From NCBI RefSeq assembly GCF_023897065.1, contig NZ_JAMHIV010000037.1, forward strand, positions 1 to 64,000: 64,000 nt of DNA, given 5' to 3'. Origin of the DNA: Crossiella sp. SN42. GTDB lineage: Bacteria; Actinomycetota; Actinomycetes; Mycobacteriales; Pseudonocardiaceae. Below, piece by piece: positions 10,064-18,259 of this stretch. A program made the translations under genes and the position numbers. The notes under the pieces were generated by a model, which had not been told where the DNA came from, made no database searches, and saw nothing but the letters and a program-made list of their open reading frames with translations. The stretch's first letter is position 1. Each line of letters opens with the position of its first letter.

Positions 10064-11350
10064 GTGCCGGGTCCGGACCGTCCCGCTGACCATGCCGGGT
10101 TGCGCAAGGCGAACCTGGCCCTGGTGCTCCGGGCGCTGCGTGCGGACGGGCCGCAGTCCCGCGCCCGGCTGGCCCGGATGACCGGCCTCAACAAGGCGAC
10201 CATGTCCAGCCTGGTGGCCGAGCTGGAACAGCGCAGGCTGGTCCGGCTCGGCGCGGTGGTCGGCGGCGCGATCGGGCGGCCCGGCCAGCTGGTCGAGCTG
10301 CGCCCGCGCACCGTGTGCGGCATCGGCCTGGAGGCCAACGTGGACTACGCCGCGGTCGCCGTGCTCGACCTGGCAGGCGACCTGGTGCTGCACCGCAGGC
10401 TGCCCACCGACGTCACCGCGCTCGGCGCCGAGGAGGCGGTGGACCTGCTCGCCGGGCTGGCCGCCGAGGCCCGCCGCACCGTGGAGGCCATGGGCGGCTG
10501 GGTCGCCGGGGTCACCGCCGCGGTGCCCGGCCTGGTCGACGTGGACAACGGCGTGGTCCGGCTGGCGCCCAACCTGCGCTGGCGGGACGCGGCCGTGGTG
10601 GAGCAGCTCAGCGCCCGGCTGGACCTGCCGGCCGGCCGGATCGCGGTGGACAACGACGCCAACCTCTCCGCGGTCGCCGAGCACGTCGCCGGGGTGGCCG
10701 CGGGCGCGACCGACCTGCTCTACCTGACCGGTGAGGTCGGCGTCGGCGGCGGCGTGATCGCCGACGGGCGGCTGCTGCGCGGCGCCGCCGGGTTCACCGG
10801 CGAGGTCGGCCACATGCCGATGGACCCCGGCGGCGCGGCCTGCGGCTGCGGGCGCACCGGCTGCTGGGAGACCCAGGTCGGGCTGGCCGCGCTGCTGCGC
10901 TCGGTGGCCGAGGAGGGCGACCCGGTCCGCGACCCCTCGCTGGACCTGGAGAAGCGGCTGGCCACCATCGCCAGCAGGGCCAGGGACGGCGAGGCGCGCA
11001 CGCTGGCCGCGCTGGAGCGCATCGGCGCCGCGCTCGGCGTCGGCGCGTCCATCCTGGTCAACATCCTCAACCCGGCCGCGGTGGTGCTCGGCGGTTACTT
11101 CGCGGTGCTCGCCGACTGGCTCATCGCGCCCGCCGAGCGGGAGCTGGCCGGCCGGGTGTTCGCCCTCGGCGCGGAGCAGCCCCTCTGCTCCCTGCTGCCC
11201 TCGGACCTGGGCTTCACCGCGGCCGTGCGCGGCGGCGCGTACGCGGCCATGGAGCACGTGCTGACCGACCCGACGCTGGCCCCAGTGCCCGCGCCGGGCA
11301 ACCGTTGGGAACTCGTCCCTGCACAGTCCACTGTGGACAGCCGGAGGTAG
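10064..11350 (+). CDS. xylR: ROK-family xylose repressor
   Basis: A 428-residue ROK protein: an N-terminal winged HTH (about 10-65; [29 protein letters not shown]) joined to a sugar-kinase-like fold. The ROK zinc site is visible as the segment [10 protein letters not shown] together with the preceding GHMPMDPGG. The kinase catalytic region retains an Asp within [12 protein letters not shown]. The GTG start at 10064 follows AGG within the leader. The position between xylB and xylA and the operator upstream support a role as xylose-responsive repressor. The stop is 2 nt before the xylA start, so xylR and xylA are one operon. Confidence 0.9.
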   Translation: MPGPDRPADHAGLRKANLALVLRALRADGPQSRARLARMTGLNKATMSSLVAELEQRRLVRLGAVVGGAIGRPGQLVELRPRTVCGIGLEANVDYAAVAVLDLAGDLVLHRRLPTDVTALGAEEAVDLLAGLAAEARRTVEAMGGWVAGVTAAVPGLVDVDNGVVRLAPNLRWRDAAVVEQLSARLDLPAGRIAVDNDANLSAVAEHVAGVAAGATDLLYLTGEVGVGGGVIADGRLLRGAAGFTGEVGHMPMDPGGAACGCGRTGCWETQVGLAALLRSVAEEGDPVRDPSLDLEKRLATIASRARDGEARTLAALERIGAALGVGASILVNILNPAAVVLGGYFAVLADWLIAPAERELAGRVFALGAEQPLCSLLPSDLGFTAAVRGGAYAAMEHVLTDPTLAPVPAPGNRWELVPAQSTVDSRR

Positions 11351-11352
11351 TC

Positions 11353-12516
11353 GTGAGTCTTGACCCTTACCAGCCGCGGCCGGAACACCGCTTCAGCTTC
11401 GGGCTGTGGACGGTGGGCTGGCGGGGCAACGACCCCTTCGGCGAGCCCACTCGTCCCGCGCTCGAACCCGAGCACGCGCTGGGCAAGCTGGCCGAGCTGG
11501 GCGCCTGGGGCGTGACCCTGCACGATGACGACCTGATCCCCTTCGGCGCCGACGACACCAGCAGGGGCCTGCTGCTGGACCGCTTCCGCAAGGCGCTGGC
11601 CGACACCGGTCTCACCGTGCCGATGCTGACCACGAACCTGTTCACCCACCCGGTGTTCAAGGACGGCGCGTTCACCGCCAACGACCGCGACGTGCGCCGG
11701 TTCGCGCTGCGCAAGACCCTGCGCAACATCGACCTGGCCGCCGAGCTGGGCGCGGGCGTGTACGTGCTGTGGGGCGGCCGCGAGGGCGCGGAGACCCCGG
11801 TGGCCAAGGACGCCAGGGTCGCGCTGGACCGCTACGCCGAGGCGATCGACCTGCTCTGCGCCTACGTGCGCGAGCAGGGCTACAACATCCGCTTCGCGCT
11901 GGAGCCCAAGCCCAACGAGCCGCGCGGGGACATCCTGCTGCCCACCATCGGGCACGCGCTGGCCTTCATCGAGCGGCTGGCCCATCCCGACATGGTCGGG
12001 GTGAACCCGGAGGTCGGGCACGAGCAGATGGCCGGGCTGTCCGTGCCGCACGGGGTGGCCCAGGCGCTGTGGGCGGACAAGCTGTTCCACATCGACCTCA
12101 ACGGGCAGACCGGGCCGCGCTACGACCAGGACCTGCGCTTCGGCAACGGCGACGTCAAGGCCGCCTTCCACCTGGTCGACCTGCTGGAGCGGGCCGGGTA
12201 CGACGGTCCCCGGCACTTCGACTTCAAGCCCGCCCGCACCGAGGACGAGGACGGTGTGTGGGAGGCGGCGGCCGCCTGCATGCGCAACTACCTGATCTTC
12301 GCCGAGCGGGCCAAGGCCTTCCACGCCGACCCCGAGGTGGTCGCGGCCAAGGAGGCCTCCAGGGTGGCCGCGCTGGCCGTGCCGACCCTGCTGCCGGGGG
12401 AGAGCCTGGCCGACCTGCGCGCCGAGTCCTTCGACCCGGAGGCCGCCGCGACCAGGGGCATGGGCTACGAGCGACTCGATCAGCTGGGGCTTGATCACCT
12501 GTTCGGGGTGCGCTGA
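11353..12516 (+). CDS. xylA: Xylose isomerase
   Basis: A 387-residue class I (actinobacterial) xylose isomerase that converts D-xylose to D-xylulose (and D-glucose to fructose). Catalytic and metal-ligand segments are clear: [15 protein letters not shown] (His/Asp pair), [40 protein letters not shown] and HFDFKPAR. The GTG at 11353 has GGAGGT at 11343-11348 as ribosome-binding site. A GTCCACTGTGGAC palindrome (11326-11338) falls in the end of xylR just ahead of this start. xylR-xylA-xylB form a compact catabolic locus, but with xylB first rather than last. Confidence 0.96.
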   Translation: MSLDPYQPRPEHRFSFGLWTVGWRGNDPFGEPTRPALEPEHALGKLAELGAWGVTLHDDDLIPFGADDTSRGLLLDRFRKALADTGLTVPMLTTNLFTHPVFKDGAFTANDRDVRRFALRKTLRNIDLAAELGAGVYVLWGGREGAETPVAKDARVALDRYAEAIDLLCAYVREQGYNIRFALEPKPNEPRGDILLPTIGHALAFIERLAHPDMVGVNPEVGHEQMAGLSVPHGVAQALWADKLFHIDLNGQTGPRYDQDLRFGNGDVKAAFHLVDLLERAGYDGPRHFDFKPARTEDEDGVWEAAAACMRNYLIFAERAKAFHADPEVVAAKEASRVAALAVPTLLPGESLADLRAESFDPEAAATRGMGYERLDQLGLDHLFGVR

Positions 12517-12623
12517 TCTCACGATGTGCCACCGAGCCCCCCGGGCGGGGTGACCTTCCGGGGGGCGACAGGGCATGCTCTGTCTCGACGATGCACAGAG
12601 GGTGCATGCTCGAGGAGGAGGCG

Positions 12624-12926
12624 ATGATGCGAGGTCGGGCCAACGCGGTGGTAGCTGCCCTGCTGGGTGGGCTGACCCTGCTGGCCACGCCGACCGCGGC
12701 CGCGGCGATCGAGCCCACCGCCGTGGTCCGGGTGCTCGCCGAGCAGACCGGCACGCGCAAGCCGACTCCGTCCCCGACGCAGACCACCGCCCCCGCGCCG
12801 GTCACCCCGGAACAGAAGGCGGAGAACGAGCGCAGGGTGACCATCGCGATCATCGCGGTGCTGCTGCTGGCGATCGTCTTCTTCGGGCGGAAGTACCGCA
12901 AGAAGTGGGGTAAGAGCGCGGGGTGA
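12624..12926 (+). CDS. Small secreted/anchored membrane protein, unknown
   Basis: A 100-residue hypothetical with an N-terminal signal-like helix (ANAVVAALLGGLTLLATPTAAAA), a 45-residue Thr/Pro-rich linker exposed outside, and a C-terminal transmembrane helix (VTIAIIAVLLLAIVFFG) with a basic tail KYRKKWGKS. This is the layout of small type I-like anchored proteins. The start is set at ATG 12624 because GAGGAGGAG (12612-12620) lies just upstream; an in-frame ATG at 12591 has no such site. No sortase motif is seen. Function unknown; it follows xylA by 107 bp. Confidence 0.7.
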   Translation: MMRGRANAVVAALLGGLTLLATPTAAAAIEPTAVVRVLAEQTGTRKPTPSPTQTTAPAPVTPEQKAENERRVTIAIIAVLLLAIVFFGRKYRKKWGKSAG

Positions 12927-12979
12927 CCTGCGCTGACCTGCTATTTTGGCTAGCCGGAAGAAAAGTTGTCCGGATAGAA

Positions 12980-13143
12980 ACCCCTTCGATCACATTGACG
13001 TGCGCGGGGGTTCACGTTCCGATGGACACGTTGGGGGTACAGCCAGACCGAAGGGCACGACTCCGCTCGGCGCAGCGAACCAACCGTCAAGCGGTTCGCA
13101 GACGATCTTTGGATCTTGGCCGGAACGGGTAGTGCAGGATTGG
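12980..13143 (+). promoter_or_regulatory. AT-richer leader of the M20 operon with inverted repeat
   Basis: The 217-bp gap before the M20 genes is noticeably less GC-rich than its surroundings. It contains a TTGACG (12995-13000) and an inverted repeat ACGTG (12998-13002) / CACGT (13013-13017), possibly a -35 box with an overlapping operator. A good -10 box at the right distance is not evident, so this is a tentative promoter region. Confidence 0.3.
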
Positions 13144-14370
13144 ATGCAAATGAGTACCGACACCAAAGTTCAGTGCCGCTCCACGGTCGAGCGGTACTCG
13201 GACGCGCTGGTCGGGCTCTCCCGGAGCATCCACGCCGAACCCGAGCTGGCCTTCGCTGAGCACCGCAGCGCCGAGAAGGTCGCCACCCTGCTGGCCGCGG
13301 AGGGTTTCGCGGTCGAACGGGGCACCTCGGGTCTGGACACGGCGCTCACCGCGACCTACGGCTCCGGTGAGCTGGTGGTCGGGCTGTGCGCGGAGTACGA
13401 CGCGCTGCCCGAGGTCGGGCATGCCTGCGGGCACAACGTGATCGCCGCCTCCTCCGTTGGCGCCGCGCTCGCCCTGCGCGAGGTCGCCGACCGGCTCGGC
13501 ATCACGGTCAAGCTGTTCGGCACCCCCGCCGAGGAGGCCGGTGGCGGCAAGGTGCTGATGCTGGAGCGCGGCGCCTTCGACGGCGTCTCGCTGGCCATGA
13601 TGGTGCACCCGGCCCCGCACGAGACCTGCGCCTGCTCCTCGCTGGCCATCACCGACCTGGAAGTGGCCTACACCGGCCGCGCCTCGCACGCCGCGGCCGC
13701 GCCGCACCTCGGGGTGAACGCCGCGGACGCGCTGACCGTGGCCCAGGTCTCCATCGGCCTGCTGCGCCAGCACCTGGAGCACGGGCAGATGGTGCACGGC
13801 ATCGTCACCCACGGCGGCGCCGCGCCCAACATCGTGCCCGCGCGCACCGCCGGGCTGTTCTACCTGCGAGCCGAGAACCTCGACTCGCTGACCCACCTGG
13901 ACGAGCGGATCCGCCGCTGCTTCGAGGCAGGCGCGGTGGCCACCGGCTGCGAGTACGAGATCACCCAGGTGTCCCCGAACTACGCCGAGCTGGCCCCAGA
14001 CCCGTGGCTGGCCATGGCGTACCGCGCTGCCGTGACGGAGCTCGGCCGGGAGCCGCTGAGCCCGGCCGAAGAGGCGAACCGCCAGACCGGCAGCACTGAC
14101 ATGGGCAACATCACCCACGCGTTGCCCGCCATCCACCCCACGATCGCCATCGACTGTGGCAACTCGGTGAACCACCAACCGGAGTTCGCGGCCGCCTGCG
14201 CCTCGCCCTCCGCGGACAGGGCGGTGCTGGACGGCGCGGTCGCGCTGGCCTGGACCGCGGTGGTCGCCGCCTCGGATGATGCCCAGCGAGCCCGGCTGCT
14301 CGCGGACACCGCTGATCGTGTGAACAGCCGCGTTGCCGTGCCAGCCACGGCAGGAGGTTTTGAGGCGTGA
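13144..14370 (+). CDS. M20-family amidohydrolase/peptidase (AmiB1-like)
   Basis: A 408-residue zinc metallohydrolase of the M20D type, which removes acyl or amino-acid groups from amides. Metal and catalytic motifs include LCAEYDALPEVGHACGHN near residues 80-97, GTPAEEAGGGK (catalytic Glu pair), and the dimerisation domain insert from about 170 to 285 (YTGRASHAAAAPH). Start choice is between ATG 13144 and ATG 13150; AGGA at 13136-13139 supports the second spacing slightly. The upstream in-frame extension to 12946 has no coding character. The stop overlaps the GTG of the next M20 gene (GTGA). The pair matches amiB1-amiA1 (Rv3306c-Rv3305c) in the conserved block. Confidence 0.9.
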   Translation: MQMSTDTKVQCRSTVERYSDALVGLSRSIHAEPELAFAEHRSAEKVATLLAAEGFAVERGTSGLDTALTATYGSGELVVGLCAEYDALPEVGHACGHNVIAASSVGAALALREVADRLGITVKLFGTPAEEAGGGKVLMLERGAFDGVSLAMMVHPAPHETCACSSLAITDLEVAYTGRASHAAAAPHLGVNAADALTVAQVSIGLLRQHLEHGQMVHGIVTHGGAAPNIVPARTAGLFYLRAENLDSLTHLDERIRRCFEAGAVATGCEYEITQVSPNYAELAPDPWLAMAYRAAVTELGREPLSPAEEANRQTGSTDMGNITHALPAIHPTIAIDCGNSVNHQPEFAAACASPSADRAVLDGAVALAWTAVVAASDDAQRARLLADTADRVNSRVAVPATAGGFEA

Positions 14371-15653
14371 CTGTCCTGGATTCCCGACCCGGCCCGCCGT
14401 TCGGACCGGAGTCCCGCGGACCCATCGACGTGCTGAGCCCCGGCTCCGGCCGCACCATGTCCACTGTGGCTGATCTTGGTGCCGGGCGGGGACCGTCCTG
14501 GCTGGACAAATGGCTCGGCGAGAACCTCAGCCGGGTGGTGGCCTGGCGCCGGCACATCCACGCCAACCCCGAGCTGTCCCGCAACGAGCACAACACCACC
14601 AAGTTCCTCTTCCGCGAGCTGGCGGGCGCGGGCCTGCGGCCCAGGGTGCTGCCCGGCGGCACCGGCCTGATCTGCGAGGTGGGCAGCGGGTCCCGCTGCG
14701 TCGCGCTGCGCGCCGACATCGACGCGCTGCCGCTGACCGAGGACACCGGCCTGCCCTTCGCCTCCACCGTGGACGGCGTCTCGCACGCCTGCGGGCACGA
14801 CGCGCACACCACCGTGCTGCTCGGCACCGCACTGGCCCTGGCCTCGGCGGACTCGCTGCCCGGCCGGGTCCGGCTGATCTTCCAGCCTGCCGAGGAGGTC
14901 ATGCCGGGCGGCGCGCTGGACGTGCTGGCCGCCGGTGGCCTCGACGGCGTGGAGCGGATCTTCGGCCTGCACTGCGCGCCCCGGCTCCAGGTGGGCAAGC
15001 TGGGCACCCGGATCGGCGCGATCACCTCCGCCAGCGACCTGCTGGAGGTCCGGCTGACCTCGCCGGGCGGCCACACCTCCCGCCCGCACCTGACCGCCGA
15101 CCTGGTGCACGGCCTCGGCACGCTGATCACCCGCCTGCCCGAGCTGCTCACCCGCCGGGTCGACCCGCGCTCGGGCACCGTGCTGGTCTGGGGCGCCGTG
15201 CACGCGGGCGACGCCGCCAATGCCATCCCGCAGGACGGCCTGCTCCGCGGCACCCTGCGCACCGGCGACCGGGACACCTGGGCCGAGCTGGAACCGGTGG
15301 TCCGCGAGCTGATCGGCGCGCTGCTGGTGCCGCTGGGCATCGGCTTCGACCTGCTGCACCGCCGCGGCGTCCCGCCGGTGGTCAACGACCGGGAGAGCAC
15401 CCGCCTGCTGCGCGCCGCCACCCAGACCGCGCTGGGCGAGGACGCCATCACCGGCACCGAGCAGTCCTCCGGCGGCGAGGACTTCGCCTGGTACCTGGAA
15501 CACGTCCCCGGTTCCTTCGCCCGCCTGGGCGTCTGGTCCGGCCAGGGACCGCAGAAGGACCTGCACCAACCCACCTTCGATCTGGACGAGCGCGCGCTGC
15601 CGGTCGGCATCCGCATCATGACCCAGGCTGCCATCGACGCCCTCCAGGCCTGA
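14367..15653 (+). CDS. M20-family amidohydrolase (AmiA1-like)
   Basis: A 428-residue M20D hydrolase, paralogous to the gene before it. It shows RHIHANPELSRNEHNTT, the metal motif VSHACGHDAHT, IFQPAEEVMPGG (catalytic Glu) and a C-terminal EQSSGGEDFAWYLE ligand segment. The first 30 residues are unusual and an internal ATG at 14457 (MSTVADLG) may be the real start; the GTG at 14367 is kept because it forms the GTGA overlap with the preceding gene. Substrates could be N-acyl amino acids or cell-wall-derived amides. A strong hairpin terminator follows. Confidence 0.9.
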   Translation: MTVLDSRPGPPFGPESRGPIDVLSPGSGRTMSTVADLGAGRGPSWLDKWLGENLSRVVAWRRHIHANPELSRNEHNTTKFLFRELAGAGLRPRVLPGGTGLICEVGSGSRCVALRADIDALPLTEDTGLPFASTVDGVSHACGHDAHTTVLLGTALALASADSLPGRVRLIFQPAEEVMPGGALDVLAAGGLDGVERIFGLHCAPRLQVGKLGTRIGAITSASDLLEVRLTSPGGHTSRPHLTADLVHGLGTLITRLPELLTRRVDPRSGTVLVWGAVHAGDAANAIPQDGLLRGTLRTGDRDTWAELEPVVRELIGALLVPLGIGFDLLHRRGVPPVVNDRESTRLLRAATQTALGEDAITGTEQSSGGEDFAWYLEHVPGSFARLGVWSGQGPQKDLHQPTFDLDERALPVGIRIMTQAAIDALQA

Positions 15654-15658
15654 CTCGG

Positions 15659-15685
15659 TTATCCACAGCCCCCGAGTTATCCACA
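15659..15685 (+). repeat. Pair of DnaA-box-like TTATCCACA sequences
   Basis: Two identical TTATCCACA nonamers, at 15659-15667 and 15677-15685, are direct repeats with 18-bp periodicity. Each matches the DnaA-box consensus TT(A/T)TNCACA exactly. They lie between the M20 operon and the AbiEi-like gene; no replication gene is nearby, so they are probably DnaA-binding or mobile-patch signatures rather than an origin. Confidence 0.55.
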
Positions 15686-15692
15686 GCCCGCC

Positions 15693-15730
15693 CGATCGGC
15701 GTTTGCCCCCACCCCGGCAAACGCCGATCG
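15693..15730 (+). terminator. 15-bp-stem terminator of the M20 operon
   Basis: CGATCGGCGTTTGCC (15693-15707) pairs perfectly with GGCAAACGCCGATCG (15716-15730) around an 8-nt loop. It ends only 7 nt before the ATG of the AbiEi-like gene, leaving no room for an independent promoter between them. Confidence 0.75.
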
Positions 15731-15737
15731 TGGACGC

Positions 15738-16475
15738 ATGCCCACCACGCCCCTCCCCGTCCCCTGCACCCGAGCCCAGGCCGTAGCGGCCCTCGGCGAA
15801 CCCGGCCTCGGCGCCGCCCTGCGCGCGGGCAGGCTCCGCCGGATCTGGCACGACCTGTTCGTGCCAGCCGACCGCGCCCGCGACCGCCGCACCCGAGCCA
15901 GGGCCGCCCTGCTGCTGGCAGGCGCCCCCGCCGCGCTGACCGGCCCCACCGCCGCCGAGATCTACGGCTGGCTGCCACCGCACACCCTGAGCGTGCACGT
16001 CGCCGTGCCACCCCGGCACCGCGCCAGAGGCCGCCCCGGCCTGATCCTGCACCCGGCCGAGTTCACCGAGGAAGACGTCCTCCGCCTAGACGACCTCCCC
16101 GTGCTCACCTCCGCCCACGTCCTGGCCACCCTGCTGGCCACCCACCACCCCAACGCCCTGCCCTGCGTGCGAACCGCCCTCCGCGACCTGCCGCCCGACC
16201 TGCGCCGAACCCTGGTCCGCGAGATCAGATCCGTCCTGCGCCGGTCATCCGAGCGACCTCCCGGCATCGCGATACCGGCCCAACGCGACAGAACCAGCGC
16301 TCCGGTCCCGTCGCGGCCCGAGGGCGCGTCCGACGGCCGGGGTCTGCCGATCTCCGGGGAACGGGCCGGGCCGGAGGGCACGCGAGTGGGGGACCAGTCC
16401 GGGGTCCGCCGGATCGAGGTCGTCGAGCCGCGTTACGCGGTGCGGCGCCGGCGAACCGGAGCCGGAACCGGGTGA
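15738..16475 (+). CDS. AbiEi-like/winged-helix protein with aberrant C-terminus
   Basis: The first 165 or so residues resemble the type IV antitoxin AbiEi-like family common in actinobacteria: an N-terminal wHTH-type start (ALGEPGLGAALRAGRLRRIWHDLFVPAD), ALLLAGAPAALTGPTAAEIYGW, and LPVLTSAHVLATLL. Family members usually continue into a second, often Vsr-like, domain. Here the text after residue about 170 becomes Arg/Pro/Gly-rich low-complexity sequence with no family character, up to a stop at 16475 and an IS remnant 90 bp further on. It is probably a 3'-truncated gene reading into unrelated DNA. No ribosome-binding site is seen; a terminator stem ends 7 nt upstream. Confidence 0.55.
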   Translation: MPTTPLPVPCTRAQAVAALGEPGLGAALRAGRLRRIWHDLFVPADRARDRRTRARAALLLAGAPAALTGPTAAEIYGWLPPHTLSVHVAVPPRHRARGRPGLILHPAEFTEEDVLRLDDLPVLTSAHVLATLLATHHPNALPCVRTALRDLPPDLRRTLVREIRSVLRRSSERPPGIAIPAQRDRTSAPVPSRPEGASDGRGLPISGERAGPEGTRVGDQSGVRRIEVVEPRYAVRRRRTGAGTG

Positions 16476-16562
16476 CCGCCCGCTGAACCCGCGGGCGCGG
16501 GCGAGCAGGGCGGTGCCGGAAACAGGGCTGGGTGGTGCAGCGGGGTCGGCGCGGAGGCCGCC

Positions 16563-17271
16563 CTAGGTGGTGTCCGGTAAGTCGTCATCGCAACCAGCGG
16601 ACGATGGCGGCGATGGTGAGTTCGGCCTGTTAGCAGGTGGCTCGTTTGGTGTAGCGGGTGGCCAGGCCGCGGAACTGCTTGAGCCGGTTGAAGCAGCGCT
16701 CGACCACGTTGCGCTGCTTGTAGCTCTCCCGGTCGAAGGCCCGTGGCCGTCCGCCGCGCGAGCCCTTGGCGGCGCGGTGGGCGGTCTGGTCCTCGCGTTC
16801 GGGGCGGATCAAGGCGACGCGGCGGGTGCGCAGGGCCTGTCTGGTCGAGGTGTGCGAGTACGCGTTGTCGGCGATGACCGCCTCGGGTCGGACGCGCGGT
16901 CGTCCTGGTCCGAGGCGGGCGAGGCGGATGCCGTCGAACAGCGGCAGATCGCGTCCGTCCACCACGATATGGATCTTGGTGCTCAGTCCGCCCCGGGACC
17001 GTCCGAGTCCTTCCCCTTGGACGGCAAAGGCTTCGATCCCGGCCGCACATCCCCCCTTTTCCGAGCCGACACTGATGATCCACTCCAGCTCGCCCGCCGA
17101 GTCGTCCTTGACGATCACCCGGTCCAGGATGCGCTGCCAGGTGCCGTCCGCGGTCCACAGCCGGAGTCGTTCGTGGGCGGTCTTCCAGGGGCCGTAGCGG
17201 TCGGGCAGGTCGCGCCATGGGGCGCCAGTGCGCAGCTTCCACAGGATCGCGTTGATCACCTGCTGGTGATT
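16563..17271 (-). mobile_element. Remnant of an IS5-family insertion sequence
   Basis: Homology to an IS5-type element begins at the AGGTGGTGTCCGGTAAGTCG-like end near 16565 and runs to about 17271 on the minus strand. No matching inverted end was found beyond 17271, where a GC hairpin starts instead, so the upstream end of the element and the N-terminal coding part are lost. No flanking target duplication could be identified. Confidence 0.65.
16585..17271 (-). pseudogene. Broken IS5-family transposase
   Basis: The readable frame gives HQQVINAILWKLRTGAPWRDLP, then GRSRGGLSTKIH and later the C-terminal RNVVERCFNRLKQFRGLATRY signature of IS5 DDE transposases. Three lesions are visible. The N-terminal part of about 45 residues is absent and a TAG precedes the homology. 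The central region lacks the first catalytic Asp segment (reads ISVGSEKGG) and an LTPGQ-type stretch. A TAA at 16630-16632 (on the minus strand, probably from TAC) cuts off the last 15 residues, which continue in frame to a TGA at 16585-16587. It is not expected to be active. Confidence 0.75.
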
Positions 17272-17665
17272 TTGCTACCGGCGTCCGCGTTCGGACGCCG
17301 GTGACAACGGCTCGATCGCCGCCCCTGCCCGATCGGGCCGGGCCGCTGTTGGCGCGTGGGCAAGACCGGCGCCCGGCAGGGGACGGATCCGGTGCTGAAC
17401 CGCGAGCGTGGGACGGTGTGCCCGCTCGCGCGGTCGGTCTCGGCCGGGAGCGAGGCAGGCGCGTTCGCGCTGAGCGGTTCAAGCGCGGGTCGCCCGACGC
17501 CCCGCGACGGGGGAGTCCGTCGTGACGTGACGGGTAGGCCGTCGTGTCCAGGGGCTGAGCCGTGGCCCGGTCGTTGGCTGCGACGGGTTCGAGGCGCGCG
17601 AGAACCGGGCAGCCCGCAACAGCGGCCGGCCCGCCGTACGAGACCGGCCGGCGCCCGGGGTGGGG
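17272..17665. other. Gene-free stretch with a 10-bp hairpin
   Basis: These 394 bases hold no convincing gene; short open frames here have no recognisable domain. A perfect hairpin CCGGCGTCCG (17278-17287) / CGGACGCCGG (17292-17301) with a CGTT loop abuts the IS remnant and may be the breakpoint scar or a terminator. The stretch and the IS remnant together form a decayed patch between the amidohydrolases and the next core gene. Confidence 0.5.
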
Positions 17666-18124
17666 TCAGGCGTTGGGGCCTATGCCGTTGCAGGGGCGGG
17701 TGCGGAGGTCGTTGACGTAGTCCGCTGGGGCGCCCGCGGCCTCGGCGGCGTCGGCGACCACGCCCACGTAGCGGGCCGAGGGGAGACCGCCCTCGTAGGC
17801 GTCCAGGACGTAGAGCCAGGCCAGGACCGAGCCCTCCAGGGTCTGCACGCGGAGGCGGATCTTCTTGTAGAGGCCCAGTTCGGCGCCCTCCCAGCGGTCG
17901 AGGCGGTCCTCGTCCAGGGAGTTGACGTCGTAGAGGACCACGAAGACCTGGCTGCCGGGGTCTTCGACGATGGTGGAGAGCGCGCCCTCCCAGCCGAGGT
18001 CCTCGCCTCCGAAGGTCATTCGCCAGCCGACGAGCCACCCCGTACCGGCCATCGGCGAGTGCGGAGCACGCTCCATCATCTGGTCCGGATCCATGTTGGA
18101 CCCGTAAGCGGCATAGAGCGGCAC
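17666..18124 (-). CDS. Gamma-glutamylcyclotransferase-family protein
   Basis: A 152-residue AIG2/GGCT-like protein. The hallmark N-terminal YGSNMDPDQM loop and the catalytic Glu in DRWEGAELGLYKK are present, and it ends in a short helix with RPCNGIGPNA. The family converts gamma-glutamyl amines or peptides to 5-oxoproline, but many bacterial members have unknown substrates. The position beside lpdA matches the conserved hypothetical Rv3304 next to lpdA in M. tuberculosis. The start is a GTG at 18124, 135 bp from the divergent lpdA-like gene. Confidence 0.85.
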   Translation of the reverse strand: MPLYAAYGSNMDPDQMMERAPHSPMAGTGWLVGWRMTFGGEDLGWEGALSTIVEDPGSQVFVVLYDVNSLDEDRLDRWEGAELGLYKKIRLRVQTLEGSVLAWLYVLDAYEGGLPSARYVGVVADAAEAAGAPADYVNDLRTRPCNGIGPNA

Positions 18125-18259
18125 GGCCCTAGCCTAGCGACCCGTTCGCGGCATCGGGACGCGCCGTGCGCACAGCCTCCGAACTGACCCCGGACGGGTA
18201 GCGCGTACGGTTGGACCCGCCGACAAACCTGACCGCACCACCCACCACAGGAGGACCCC

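Noticed and set aside
12946-13143. N-terminal extension of the first M20 hydrolase
   Set aside because: The extra 66 codons lie in an AT-richer leader without family similarity and include promoter-like sequence; start placed at 13144.
15659-15685. Replication origin
   Set aside because: Only two boxes, no AT-rich unwinding region and no dnaA/dnaN or plasmid replication gene nearby.
13980-16052. 690-residue minus-strand frame over the M20 genes
   Set aside because: Antisense to recognisable M20 hydrolases; Gln/Gly/Ala-rich with no family match.
16433-17482. 349-residue minus-strand frame across the IS remnant
   Set aside because: Frame-shifted shadow of the transposase frame, which shows the IS5 motifs instead.
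17356-17715. 119-residue frame after the IS remnant
   Set aside because: No domain, no ribosome-binding site, Arg/Gly/Pro-rich; looks like non-coding GC-rich DNA.
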